Origin: CAMNAO01 sp045605145
GTDB lineage: Bacteria > Bacillota > Clostridia > Oscillospirales > Oscillospiraceae
Assembly (NCBI GenBank): GCA_045605145.1
Contig: JAZUPH010000029.1
Span: 1 to 20,956, forward strand
Length of the DNA stretch: 20,956 bases
Direction of reading: 5' to 3'
Shown here: positions 8,114-15,361 of the stretch, one piece after another
Layout: every line of letters begins with the position of its first letter
Numbering within the stretch: position 1 is the first letter of the stretch
Notes under the pieces: model-generated
What the model saw: the letters and a program-made list of their open reading frames with translations, nothing else
The model's database searches: none
What the model was told of the DNA's origin: nothing
Position numbers and translations under genes: made by a program

Positions 8114-8575
8114 TTGGACAATTATAGAAAAAACGCATCTACAGGCGGCTGCGGCAGTGCCAAAGGCTCTCTGCCAAGCTGCGCTCCGCTGGCTGCGGCC
8201 TATGTACCTATGCAGCAGGAGGCGGAACCCAGGTATGATGCGAATATGGCGCTCACCCGCGGAACGCTGTTCCCCGGGCTTGACCTGCCATTTATGGATC
8301 ATGTGAACAAAAATAACCCCTATGCGGGTACGCCCCTTGGCGAAATCATGGCGCTCAGCTTCGTATTTCACGAGCTAAACCTGTATCTGGATACCCATCC
8401 AAAGGATAAAGAGGCGTTCCAATACATGAAGAAGATCGGCAATCTCCTCAATGAGGGCAAAAAGGCCTTCGCCAAGAGATTTGGCCCGCTGACACCAAAC
8501 CAGCTGACTATGAGCGAAACATTCAACTGGATCGACGCACCATGGCCCTGGGCCGTGGAACAAAGGGGGGTATAA
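8114..8575 (+). CDS. CotJA-CotJB fusion, spore coat protein
   Basis: In most sporulators CotJA and CotJB are separate small inner spore-coat proteins made in the mother cell under SigE. Here one 153-residue frame carries both. Residues 1-62 contain the CotJA features LAAAYVPMQQ and ALTRGTLFPGLDLPF. Residues 65-153 contain the CotJB features TPLGEIMALSFVFHELNLYLDTHP, a KRFGPLT segment and the C-terminal WIDAPWPW. No stop or internal ribosome binding site separates them. The start is TTG at 8114, preceded by the full AAGGAGGT at 8099-8106 with a 7-nt gap. The N-terminus has two cysteines (GGCGSAKGSLPSC). It lies 3 nt upstream of cotJC in one operon. No convincing SigE promoter was seen. Confidence 0.88.
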   Translation: MDNYRKNASTGGCGSAKGSLPSCAPLAAAYVPMQQEAEPRYDANMALTRGTLFPGLDLPFMDHVNKNNPYAGTPLGEIMALSFVFHELNLYLDTHPKDKEAFQYMKKIGNLLNEGKKAFAKRFGPLTPNQLTMSETFNWIDAPWPWAVEQRGV

Positions 8576-8578
8576 AGC

Positions 8579-9178
8579 ATGTTTGTATATGAAAAGCGGC
8601 TGCAGTACCCGGTAAAGATCAAAAACTGCAATCCGAAACTTGCAAAGTTCATCATCTCCCAGTACGGTGGCCCCGACGGTGAGCTGGGCGCATCCCTCAG
8701 ATATCTCAGCCAGCGATACTCCATGCCGTACCCGGAGCTGCAGGGACTTCTCACGGACATCGGTACAGAGGAGTTGGGTCACCTTGAGATGGTGGGTACC
8801 ATCATCTATCAGCTGACCCGCAATATGAGTGCCAAAGATGTTAAGGAAGCCGGTCTTGAGACCTACTTCGTTGACCACACCGCAGGCGTTTACCCTCAAT
8901 TCGCGTCCGGCACGCCATGGACCGCCGCAACCATGCAGGTTAAGGGCGATGTAATTGCCGACCTGAACGAGGACCTTGCCGCGGAGCAGAAGGCCCGTGT
9001 CACCTACGACAACATCCTCAGAATGTCCGACGACCCGGATGTAAACAATGTTATCCGCTTCCTCAGACAGCGGGAGGTCGTCCATTACCAGCGCTTTGGC
9101 GAGGCCTTGCGCCTTGCTCAGGAGCGGCAGAACCAGAAGAACATTTACGCAATTAACCCCAGCTTCGATATGCGCTGA
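8579..9178 (+). CDS. cotJC: Spore coat protein CotJC, manganese-catalase family
   Basis: CotJC is an inner spore-coat protein with the ferritin-like four-helix fold of dimanganese catalases. The 199 residues keep residues matching the metal ligands of that family: E35 (GPDGELGASLRYL), E65 and H68 (TEELGHLEM), E136 (AAEQKA) and H169 (REVVHYQRFGE), so a catalytic di-Mn site is plausible. The ATG at 8579 follows AAAGGGGGG at 8562-8570. It starts 3 nt after the CotJA-CotJB fusion stop, giving a two-gene version of the usual three-gene cotJABC operon. Confidence 0.96.
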   Translation: MFVYEKRLQYPVKIKNCNPKLAKFIISQYGGPDGELGASLRYLSQRYSMPYPELQGLLTDIGTEELGHLEMVGTIIYQLTRNMSAKDVKEAGLETYFVDHTAGVYPQFASGTPWTAATMQVKGDVIADLNEDLAAEQKARVTYDNILRMSDDPDVNNVIRFLRQREVVHYQRFGEALRLAQERQNQKNIYAINPSFDMR

Positions 9179-9220
9179 GCTTAAGGCCCCGGCGCAGAAG
9201 GCGTAAAACCCCATAAAAAC

Positions 9221-9252
9221 AGCGGCTCTACTCACGGTAGAGCCGCTCTACT
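9221..9252. terminator. Hairpin after cotJC
   Basis: A perfect 11-bp stem, AGCGGCTCTAC (9221-9231) with GTAGAGCCGCT (9237-9247), closes a 5-nt loop. The plus-strand tail CTACTTTG is a poor U tract, while the minus-strand tail GTTTTTATGG is good. It probably stabilises or ends cotJ mRNA. A minus-strand transcript that would need it is not evident. Confidence 0.6.
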
Positions 9253-9383
9253 TTGCCAAAAATACCGCTTAACCCATGGTAGAGGCCGGAAAGCATAGGA
9301 TAGCTTGAGTAATTTAATTATGACGGGCAGAATAGGAGCAGCTTAGTTAATCTTAGCATCACGTACAGCAAAAGGAGCAAGCC

Positions 9384-10058
9384 ATGACCCGCACAAAGCT
9401 CAAAGACAGGACACTGCCAGACTACACCAAAGATGAAGAAATGCTCAACTGCGCGACCCACGCAATTGGCGCACTGTTCGGCGCAGCGGCACTTGTGATG
9501 TGCCTTATGAAGCTGCTGCGCATCGGCGGCGACGCCTGGGACTTTGTAGGCTGTTCGGTATATGGGGCGTCACTCATACTGCTTTACTGCGTATCGTCGG
9601 TCTATCACGGTCTGAGGCCGCCCATGGCAAAAAAGGTGATGCAGGTTGTGGATCACTGCACGATATACTATCTCATCGCTGGAACCTACACGCCGGTTCT
9701 GTTAAGCTCCATCCGTACTGTATCCCCGGCATGGGCTTGGGTGATATTCGGCATCGTGTGGGGGCTTGCCCTTGTTGCGACGGTATTTACAGCCATTGAC
9801 CTTAAGAAATATTCTGTGTTCTCAATGGTCTGCTACATCGGCATGGGCTGGTGCATAATTCTTGCGGCAAAGACCGCCATTCGTGCCATTCCCTTTGGGG
9901 GACTTATATACCTCCTGTTCGGCGGAATTGCCTACACGGTTGGCGCGGTTATATACGGCATCGGCAAGAAGCAGCGATATATGCACAGCCTGTTCCATCT
10001 TTTTGTGCTGGCGGGCAGTGTGATGCAGTTTATATGCATCTACTGCTATGTGATATGA
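9384..10058 (+). CDS. Hemolysin III / PAQR family membrane protein
   Basis: Seven-helix membrane protein of the hemolysin III (YqfA/TrhA, PAQR) family. Bacterial members are linked to membrane fluidity or homeostasis and the 'hemolysin' name is historical. The 224 residues contain the family's metal-site residues: SSVYHGL near 72-78, VDHCTIYYLIAGTYTP near 88-103, and the paired histidines of HSLFHLFV near 204-211. About seven hydrophobic segments follow a soluble tail of roughly 20 residues. AAAGGAG at 9370-9376 precedes the ATG. The gene stands alone between two hairpins. No clear -35/-10 pair was identified. Confidence 0.92.
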   Translation: MTRTKLKDRTLPDYTKDEEMLNCATHAIGALFGAAALVMCLMKLLRIGGDAWDFVGCSVYGASLILLYCVSSVYHGLRPPMAKKVMQVVDHCTIYYLIAGTYTPVLLSSIRTVSPAWAWVIFGIVWGLALVATVFTAIDLKKYSVFSMVCYIGMGWCIILAAKTAIRAIPFGGLIYLLFGGIAYTVGAVIYGIGKKQRYMHSLFHLFVLAGSVMQFICIYCYVI

Positions 10059-10076
10059 TAAGAATAAATATATACG

Positions 10077-10114
10077 AAAACAGCGGCCGCATCGAAGTGC
10101 AGCCGCTGTTTTTC
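10077..10114. terminator. Bidirectional terminator between hemolysin III gene and ProX-type gene
   Basis: AAAACAGCGGC (10077-10087) pairs with GCCGCTGTTTT (10102-10112), and a further inner GCA/TGC pairing is possible. T-rich tails on both strands suit the convergent genes on either side. Confidence 0.85.
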
Positions 10115-10118
10115 TGTG

Positions 10119-10658
10119 TCAGATTGTGATTACTTCGTACCCGTGTCCGCAATAGGGGAGAAGCCGCTCCAGAATGTCAGCGGTCTTCACCCGCATATAG
10201 CAGGTGGTGGTCCCGTCGGTACAGCCGAACCATGGACTGTCCAGCACGGCACTGTCGAATACAAGGCGCAGCCGCTGCTGGGTGTCCAGTAGGCAGGCGT
10301 ACACGGTTGTCGCCCCAACCTGAAGACCGCACAGCTCGTTTAGCGCCGACTCCGGCGCGAATGATACGCGGGACACACCCAGCGCCGCACCAAAATCCTT
10401 CGACCTGAAGGGTTTATCACCCTCGGTCACAAAAAGGTAGTACGCCGTCTGTTGCCTGTTGCACAGCAGGAGGGTCTTGACCGTCTTTACATCCAGCGCC
10501 GCATCAATGGCAATGCAGTGCTCCATGGTTACGGCGGGGTCATTATCCACCCGCTCAAATGGAATATCAAGCTGTGCCAGTGTTTCGTACACCAGCTTTT
10601 GCAGAGGGGTGGAAAATGTCTCTGGCGGTGTGGTTTTCACATGACTTACATTTATCAT
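10119..10658 (-). CDS. ProX-type prolyl-tRNA editing deacylase (YbaK/aaRS-associated domain)
   Basis: Predicted trans-editing enzyme of the YbaK/ProX family, which hydrolyses mischarged tRNA such as Ala-tRNA(Pro). The 179 residues show the family start 'LAQLDIPFERVDNDPAVTME' (about 28-47), VKTLLLCN with the conserved Lys (about 59-66), YYLFVTEGDKPFRSKDFGAAL (about 73-93), and GLQVGATTVYACL near 110-122 in place of the usual 'l.pGsVsP.gl'. The ATG at 10658 has GGGAG about 6 nt upstream. The gene lies 15 nt after mgtE on the same strand and is probably cotranscribed with it. Confidence 0.9.
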   Translation of the reverse strand: MINVSHVKTTPPETFSTPLQKLVYETLAQLDIPFERVDNDPAVTMEHCIAIDAALDVKTVKTLLLCNRQQTAYYLFVTEGDKPFRSKDFGAALGVSRVSFAPESALNELCGLQVGATTVYACLLDTQQRLRLVFDSAVLDSPWFGCTDGTTTCYMRVKTADILERLLPYCGHGYEVITI

Positions 10659-10673
10659 TTCGCGCTCCCGGTG

Positions 10674-12029
10674 TCACAGCGGCAGGAACTGACTTGCAAA
10701 CATGAAGTAGATAAGCAGTGAAACCGCGTCAACGATGGTGGTAATAAAGGGGTTTGCGCACACAGCGGGGTCAAGGCCGATACGCTTTGCTGCGATGGGC
10801 AGAGTGCAGCCGATGAACTTGGCAACAAATACCGTGGCAACAAGGGTCAAACTAACGGCCAGGGAGGGCATAAGACCCGCCCGGTCAAAGTACATGAACT
10901 TGAAAAAGCCCACGAACGCCAGCGTCACACCGCACAGGATGGAGACCCGCGTCTCTTTCCAGACAACACGGAAAATGTCGCGGAAAGCAATCTCGCCAAG
11001 GGAAAGACCGCGGATAACAGTTACGGCGGCCTGGCTGCCGGAGTTACCGCCGGTACCCATTATCATGGGGATGTAGACGATAAGTATCGCATACTTGGAA
11101 AGGGCGTCCTCAAAGCTGGAAATGATAAGCCCGGTAAATGTGGCGGAGATCATCAGCAGCAGAAGCCAGGGCATTCTGCTCTTCCAGAGCTGCAACACGC
11201 CGGTCTTGAGATAAGGCTTGTCCGACGGGGTGACGGCGGCCATGATCTCAATGTCCTCAGTGGCCTCTTCAATGATGACGTCGATGACGTCGTCCCCTGT
11301 GACGATACCTACAAGGCGGTTGTCGTTATCCACAACGGGCAGGGCGTTAAAGCCGTAGTGGTGGAATTTGGACACTACCGACTCCTGATCTTCGGTGGTG
11401 ATGACGCTGATGAAGGTGTTCTCCATCAGATCCTCAACCCTGGTATCCTCGTCGGCAAGGATGAGGGTGCGCAGAGATACGACACCGATAAGGCTTTTCT
11501 TGCTGTCGGTGACGTAGCAGGTGCTGACCGTCTCTTTATCAATGCCGGTGCGGCGGATCTGCTTAATGGACTCTTCAGCCGTCATAAATGGCAACAGACG
11601 CACATACTCGGTGGTCATAATGCTGCCGGCAGAGTCCTCGGGGTAGTTGAGTATTTCGTTGATGAACTTGCGCGTCTCGGGGTCGGTCTGCTTCAATATC
11701 CTGCTGACCACATTGGCGGGCATCTCTTCAATGATGTCTGCCGCATCGTCAACATACAGCTCATCCACGACCTCTTTAAGCTCCGAATCGGAGAAGCCGT
11801 GAATCAACAGCTCCTGCGCGTCGGTGTCCATCTCAACGAATGTGTCCGCCGCCAGATCCTTGGGCAGCAGGCGGAACAGCAGGGGAATGAGCTCATCGTC
11901 CAGATCGTTGAAGATCGCGGCGATGTCCCATGGCTCCATCGTGGAGAAAACATCTTTCAGGCTGGGATATTTCTTAGCCTGAGCCAGGGTGAGAATGGTT
12001 TTTTCGATTTTTACATTTTTTTCAGCCAT
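10674..12029 (-). CDS. mgtE: Magnesium transporter MgtE
   Basis: Mg2+-gated Mg2+ channel of the inner membrane (MgtE/SLC41 type). The 451 residues show the full layout: N domain of alpha-helical repeats (about 20-130, with LRxLP-like LFRLLPKDLAAD), two CBS domains (about 135-265, including MTTEYVRLLPFMTAEE and GFNALPVVDNDNRLVGIVTGDD), and a C-terminal pore domain of about five helices (about 285-451). The pore carries PMIMGTGGNSGSQ, and GLDPAVCANPFITTIVDAVSLLIYF holds the pore Asp. The ATG at 12029 follows AAAGGAGAG. It is first in an operon with the ProX-type gene and has a long leader containing an upstream ORF. Confidence 0.97.
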   Translation of the reverse strand: MAEKNVKIEKTILTLAQAKKYPSLKDVFSTMEPWDIAAIFNDLDDELIPLLFRLLPKDLAADTFVEMDTDAQELLIHGFSDSELKEVVDELYVDDAADIIEEMPANVVSRILKQTDPETRKFINEILNYPEDSAGSIMTTEYVRLLPFMTAEESIKQIRRTGIDKETVSTCYVTDSKKSLIGVVSLRTLILADEDTRVEDLMENTFISVITTEDQESVVSKFHHYGFNALPVVDNDNRLVGIVTGDDVIDVIIEEATEDIEIMAAVTPSDKPYLKTGVLQLWKSRMPWLLLLMISATFTGLIISSFEDALSKYAILIVYIPMIMGTGGNSGSQAAVTVIRGLSLGEIAFRDIFRVVWKETRVSILCGVTLAFVGFFKFMYFDRAGLMPSLAVSLTLVATVFVAKFIGCTLPIAAKRIGLDPAVCANPFITTIVDAVSLLIYFMFASQFLPL

Positions 12030-12200
12030 GAAATCTCTCCTTTCTTCTTATCGCATAGCGCGATTTTACAGGAGCAGATGCACGGCAAAACCCGATCACA
12101 TGTCCGCCGAATAAACCGCGGTCATGTACATACATATTCGGTCTCGCCCTGTACTGCCGCTGTCGGCATCCATGTTATCACCTCGCATTCACACATAGTT
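12030..12200 (-). promoter_or_regulatory. Structured 5' leader of mgtE, candidate regulatory RNA
   Basis: The leader from the predicted start (about 12200) to mgtE is about 170 nt, within the size range of Mg2+-sensing leaders. I cannot find the canonical M-box core (GGTGAGGCTCC or GTGCTAAAGCTC). Seen directly: stem TGCCG/CGGCA (12164-12168 with 12155-12159); a 9-bp stem with one T/T mismatch (12118-12127 with 12098-12107); ACAGG/CCTGT long-range pairing (12148-12152 with 12068-12072); and ATCGC/GCGAT just before the mgtE ribosome binding site. A second CGGCA/TGCCG pairing (12155-12159 with 12083-12087) competes with the first stem, so two folds are possible. A 25-codon upstream ORF runs through it. 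Confidence 0.5.
12096..12173 (-). CDS. 25-residue leader peptide upstream of mgtE
   Basis: A minus-strand ATG at 12173 is preceded by GAGGTG with a 5-nt gap, a stronger site than many genes here. The ORF runs 25 codons to TGA at 12096. The peptide begins MDADSGSTGRDR and ends CMYMTAVYSADM. Its last codons and stop lie inside the 12098-12127 hairpin, so a translating ribosome would open that stem. It sits about 27 nt after the predicted transcription start and 66 nt before mgtE. This arrangement suggests translation-dependent control of mgtE. Salmonella mgtA has a leader peptide (MgtL) of that type, but the sequences are unrelated. No homologue is recognised with certainty. Confidence 0.5.
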   Translation of the reverse strand: MDADSGSTGRDRICMYMTAVYSADM

Positions 12201-12206
12201 ACACAC

Positions 12207-12235
12207 ATTATACACCCCGTTTCGCAACGGGTCAA
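12207..12235 (-). promoter_or_regulatory. Sigma-A promoter of mgtE
   Basis: On the minus strand TTGACC (12235-12230), a 17-nt spacer and TATAAT (12212-12207). Expected start near 12200. The spacer holds the small inverted repeat CCGTTgcgAAACGG. Confidence 0.85.
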
Positions 12236-12333
12236 GAACTGCTTATTTCGACTTATTCGCCTTAAACTATTTACAAAGCGGTGATTTTGTGCTAAAGAAT
12301 AGTAGTATAGAATTTCCTTTGGAGTGTGTACTT

Positions 12334-13518
12334 ATGATTTCCGACAGACTTAAAAAGCTGGTGGGCGGCAGTTCCGCCATCAGAGCAATGTTTGAAGAGG
12401 GCAACCGCCTTGCCGCCATCTACGGGCGTGAGAATGTATACGATTTCAGTCTGGGAAACCCGAATTTCCCCGCACCTATACAGGTGAATGAGGCTATCAA
12501 GGCCGTCATTGATGAGGATGACAGCACCCTCGTCCACGGCTATATGCCGAACGCCGGTTATCCCGATGTGAGAGCCGCAATCGCCAACTGGCTTAACGAT
12601 AAATACGGCACAAATTACGACACGGGCAGCATCATCATGACCGTGGGCGCCGCCGGCGGACTTAACTGCATGCTGCAGACACTGCTCAATCCCGGTGATG
12701 AGGTGCTGGTTTTCGCGCCCTACTTCCTTGAGTACGGCAACTATGTTGCAAACTGGGGCGGTGTGCTGAAGGTAATTCCTGCCAATGCGCCCAGTTTCCA
12801 GCCATCTGCCCAGGCGCTTGAGGAGTATCTGACGGAAAATACCAGGGCGGTCATCCTCAATAACCCCAATAACCCCTCGGGTGTTGTTTACAGCGAGGAG
12901 ACTATCAAGGCTCTTGCCGATGTGCTCAATAAAAAGGCTGCAGAATACGGCCATCCTATCTATGTCATCTCTGATGAGCCGTACAGAGAGCTGGCTTATG
13001 ACGGAATAAAGGTTCCCTATATCCCCAATTATTACAACAACGCTATCGTGGTATACTCCTGGTCCAAGTCCCTGTCCCTGCCCGGTGAGCGTCTTGGCTA
13101 CATCGCAATCCCCAAGTGTGCAGACGACGCCCAGCTTCTTTGTGACGCCGCCGTTATATCCAACCGCATCATCGGCTTTGTCAACGCCCCGTCCCTTATG
13201 CAGCGGGCCGTTGCGCGCTGTCTGGACTGCACCACCGATATTTCCGCCTATGACGCAAACCGACAGCTGCTGTACAAGGCACTGACGGACTATGGCTTTG
13301 AGTGTACCTATCCCGCCGGCACCTTCTATCTGTGGGTAAAGACCCCCGTTGCCGATGCCGAGTTTGTGGCCGCCGCCAAGGAATTGAGAATCCTTCTCGT
13401 TGCCGGCAGCTCGTTTGCCTGCCCCGGCTATGTGCGCATTGCCTACTGCGTCAGTAAAGAACAGATTGAGCGCTCTCTGCCCGCCTTCCGTGAGCTGGCG
13501 GCGCACTTTGGACTGTGA
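12334..13518 (+). CDS. Class I/II PLP-dependent aminotransferase
   Basis: Fold-type I aminotransferase of the aspartate aminotransferase superfamily. The amino donor is not determined by sequence alone. The 394 residues include the substrate loop LGNPNFPAP (about 40-48), NNPNNPSG (about 176-183), D214 in VISDEPYR, the PLP Lys K245 in SWSKSLSLPGERLGY, and a C-terminal CPGYVRIAYC with the carboxylate-binding Arg. I chose ATG 12334, with GGAG at 12321-12324; an upstream TTG at 12289 has no ribosome binding site. A weak promoter (TTTACA 12270-12275, 17 nt, TAAAGA) may lie upstream. trpS follows after 20 nt on the same strand. Confidence 0.9.
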   Translation: MISDRLKKLVGGSSAIRAMFEEGNRLAAIYGRENVYDFSLGNPNFPAPIQVNEAIKAVIDEDDSTLVHGYMPNAGYPDVRAAIANWLNDKYGTNYDTGSIIMTVGAAGGLNCMLQTLLNPGDEVLVFAPYFLEYGNYVANWGGVLKVIPANAPSFQPSAQALEEYLTENTRAVILNNPNNPSGVVYSEETIKALADVLNKKAAEYGHPIYVISDEPYRELAYDGIKVPYIPNYYNNAIVVYSWSKSLSLPGERLGYIAIPKCADDAQLLCDAAVISNRIIGFVNAPSLMQRAVARCLDCTTDISAYDANRQLLYKALTDYGFECTYPAGTFYLWVKTPVADAEFVAAAKELRILLVAGSSFACPGYVRIAYCVSKEQIERSLPAFRELAAHFGL

Positions 13519-13538
13519 TATTTAAGGAGAACAGCAAT

Positions 13539-14540
13539 ATGGATGAGAAAAAAGTACTGCTCAGCGGCATTAAACCCAGCGGAGATCTTACTCTGGGCTC
13601 CTACATTGGCGCCGTAAAGAACTGGACAGAGCTGGCAGATCAGTTCGACTGTTATTATTTCCTGGCAGACCTGCACGCAATCACCGTGCGCCAGAATCCT
13701 GCCGATTTGAGAAAGCGTACTCTGGATCAGCTGGCCCAGTACATTGCCTGCGGCCTCGATCCTCAGAAGAACACTCTATTTATTCAGAGCCATGTGCATC
13801 AGCACGCCGAGTTCGGCTGGGTACTGGACTGCTACACCATGTTCGGCGAGCTCAGCCGCATGACCCAGTTTAAGGATAAAAGCGCCAAAGACGCCGACAA
13901 TACCAATGCCGGTCTGTTTACCTATCCCTCGCTGATGGCGGCTGACATCCTGCTGTACCGACCGGACTTTGTGCCGGTGGGTGAGGATCAGAAGCAGCAT
14001 GTTGAGCTGTGCCGCAATATCGCAAACCGCTTCAACGGCATCTACGGCGATGTGCTTAAGGTGCCCGATGCGTACATTCCCAAAGTTGGCGCCAGGATCA
14101 TGGACCTGAGCGAGCCGTCAAAGAAGATGTCCAAATCCGAGCAGGGCGGCTTCGGCTGTGTTTGCCTGCTGGATAAGCCGGAGCGGATCATGTCCTGCTT
14201 CAAGAAGGCCGTCACCGACTCTGAGGCCTGCGTGCGCTTTGATGCCGAGAATAAGAAGGGTATATCCAACCTGATGAGCATCTATTCCGCCGCCACCGGT
14301 AAGAGCTTTGAGACTATCGAGTCCGAGTTTGCCGGAAGGGGCTACGGTGACTTTAAAAAGGCCGTTGGTGAGTCCGTTGTTGAAATGCTGCGCCCCATTA
14401 GGGAAGAGGCCGAGCGCATCATCAAGGACAAGGCTTATCTTGTCAGCGTGTATCAGGACGGCGCAAAGCGCGCCTCCCGCATTGCTGACCGCACCCTTAA
14501 AAAGGTCTATAAAAAGGTTGGCTTTGTACCCTACGAATAA
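13539..14540 (+). CDS. trpS: Tryptophanyl-tRNA synthetase
   Basis: Class I aminoacyl-tRNA synthetase charging tRNA(Trp). The 333 residues match the short bacterial form. The HIGH-equivalent is PSGDLTLGSYIG (about 13-24), with TLGS in place of the more common TIGN; FLADLHAIT is at 41-49, GEDQKQHVELCR at 148-159, and the KMSKS loop is intact at 196-200. The ATG at 13539 has AAGGAG at 13524-13529; a GTG at 13515 would overlap the aminotransferase stop and lacks a site. No T-box-like leader lies upstream, so it probably depends on the aminotransferase transcript. Confidence 0.97.
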   Translation: MDEKKVLLSGIKPSGDLTLGSYIGAVKNWTELADQFDCYYFLADLHAITVRQNPADLRKRTLDQLAQYIACGLDPQKNTLFIQSHVHQHAEFGWVLDCYTMFGELSRMTQFKDKSAKDADNTNAGLFTYPSLMAADILLYRPDFVPVGEDQKQHVELCRNIANRFNGIYGDVLKVPDAYIPKVGARIMDLSEPSKKMSKSEQGGFGCVCLLDKPERIMSCFKKAVTDSEACVRFDAENKKGISNLMSIYSAATGKSFETIESEFAGRGYGDFKKAVGESVVEMLRPIREEAERIIKDKAYLVSVYQDGAKRASRIADRTLKKVYKKVGFVPYE

Positions 14541-14561
14541 GCGGTTTAACTTAACATGACA

Positions 14562-14597
14562 AATGACCGGACGGATCACAGCGATCGTCCGGTCATT
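14562..14597. terminator. Shared hairpin between trpS and the minus-strand small-gene operon
   Basis: AATGACCGGACG (14562-14573) pairs perfectly with CGTCCGGTCATT (14586-14597), with an inner GATC/GATC pairing. U tracts are weak on both strands. The minus-strand gene ending at 14576 stops inside the hairpin, so its last codons form part of the structure. Confidence 0.65.
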
Positions 14598-14980
14598 CCA
14601 AATGCAAACACGCCCAGGAGAATAAGAAAATCAAAGTCGCGGCTTTCAAGATACAGAAGCAGAAAAACAGCGCAGATGAGAAGATCCGTTGTATCCATGC
14701 CCAGTATCTTGCCGTCAAGGGCATCAAGACTACCCGTGAGCGAGCTTAGCAGTCCCGACAGGGGAGTGAGGGCACCGCGTAGTGCCTTGCTGTCTGAGTG
14801 TATCTTGGGCTGTGTTTGGCTGTTTTGCTCCTGTGTGCGGTGCTGTTGGTATTGATTGCTGCGCCCTTGCGGCATGTCGCGCCCGCTCCCCGTGTGCATC
14901 GTCTGGGGGCGCATATTGTTCATCGGCCGGGCGTTTCTGCCCACCGGCATATAGCTGCCCCGGCGGTACTGTTCATACAT
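14576..14980 (-). CDS. Hypothetical small membrane-anchored protein
   Basis: A 134-residue protein, not recognised. Residues 1-65 are basic, rich in Gln, Asn, Arg, Pro and Met (MYEQYRRGSYMPVGRNARPM), and look disordered. The C-terminal third has two hydrophobic segments, LLICAVFLLLYLES and FLILLGVFAFGM, separated by an acidic RDFD turn, suggesting a membrane hairpin. I chose the ATG at 14980, which has AAAGG about 8-12 nt upstream; a GTG at 15004 has none. It overlaps the upstream gene by 8 nt, so translation is coupled. It is the last of three minus-strand genes. A role in sporulation is only a guess from the genomic setting. Confidence 0.72.
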   Translation of the reverse strand: MYEQYRRGSYMPVGRNARPMNNMRPQTMHTGSGRDMPQGRSNQYQQHRTQEQNSQTQPKIHSDSKALRGALTPLSGLLSSLTGSLDALDGKILGMDTTDLLICAVFLLLYLESRDFDFLILLGVFAFGMTGRSL

Positions 14981-15347
14981 TTTTATCGCCGCCTTTATAC
15001 TCACCTAATGCGATCCTGGCGATATGTGCCAGCTTTGTTATCTCCAGCGCTTTGTCAAGACGCTGCTGCTTATCGTTTTTCAAAAATGGCTTCATAGATC
15101 GTATCAGCTCCGCCTTCTCGCCGCCGCCTTTGGAGTATTCACCCATGACTCGGCTGAGTATTCCCAGCAGTTTCGGATCAAGGGCGCTTAAATTGGGCGC
15201 AGCGGAGCTGTGAGGTGACGGCTCGTGTTTAGGCGCGGCTGTATCGTCACTGCGGCTGTTTTTGAAGCTTTGGGCAAACTCCATTATCCTGCTCATCTGC
15301 TCCGGCGACGACAGAAGACTGTTCAGCCTGTCCTCAAATTCCGACAT
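14973..15347 (-). CDS. Hypothetical protein with C-terminal helical domain
   Basis: A 124-residue soluble protein, not recognised as a named family. It has an N-terminal helix (MSEFEDRLNSLLSSPEQMSR), a linker rich in Ser, Pro and Ala (about 33-52), and a helical C-terminus with PKLLGILSRVMGEYS, then LIRSMKPFLKNDKQQRLDKA and a final helix LAHIARIAL. The KPFLxxxxQQRLDKAxxI pattern resembles uncharacterised proteins common in Clostridia (recollection, not checked). The ATG at 15347 has AGGCGGTGGG upstream. An alternative ATG at 15365 overlaps the previous stop as ATGA. Confidence 0.72.
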   Translation of the reverse strand: MSEFEDRLNSLLSSPEQMSRIMEFAQSFKNSRSDDTAAPKHEPSPHSSAAPNLSALDPKLLGILSRVMGEYSKGGGEKAELIRSMKPFLKNDKQQRLDKALEITKLAHIARIALGEYKGGDKNV

Positions 15348-15361
15348 ACGCCCACCGCCTG

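Noticed and set aside
8375..9235. Minus-strand ORF of 286 codons across cotJB-cotJC
   Set aside because: Antisense shadow of two well-supported coat genes. Its start lies in the downstream hairpin region without a ribosome binding site.
12030..12200. Canonical M-box or T-box riboswitch
   Set aside because: Conserved M-box strings and the T-box AGGGUGGNACCGCG motif are absent by eye; kept as an unclassified leader.
11358..12284. Plus-strand ORF of 308 codons
   Set aside because: It is antisense to mgtE and its leader, has low-complexity His/Gly-rich translation and matches no family; mgtE on the other strand is unequivocal.
12292..13506. Minus-strand ORF of 404 codons opposite the aminotransferase
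   Set aside because: Codon bias of the sense gene leaves the antisense frame open; the translation has no recognisable domain and no ribosome binding site.
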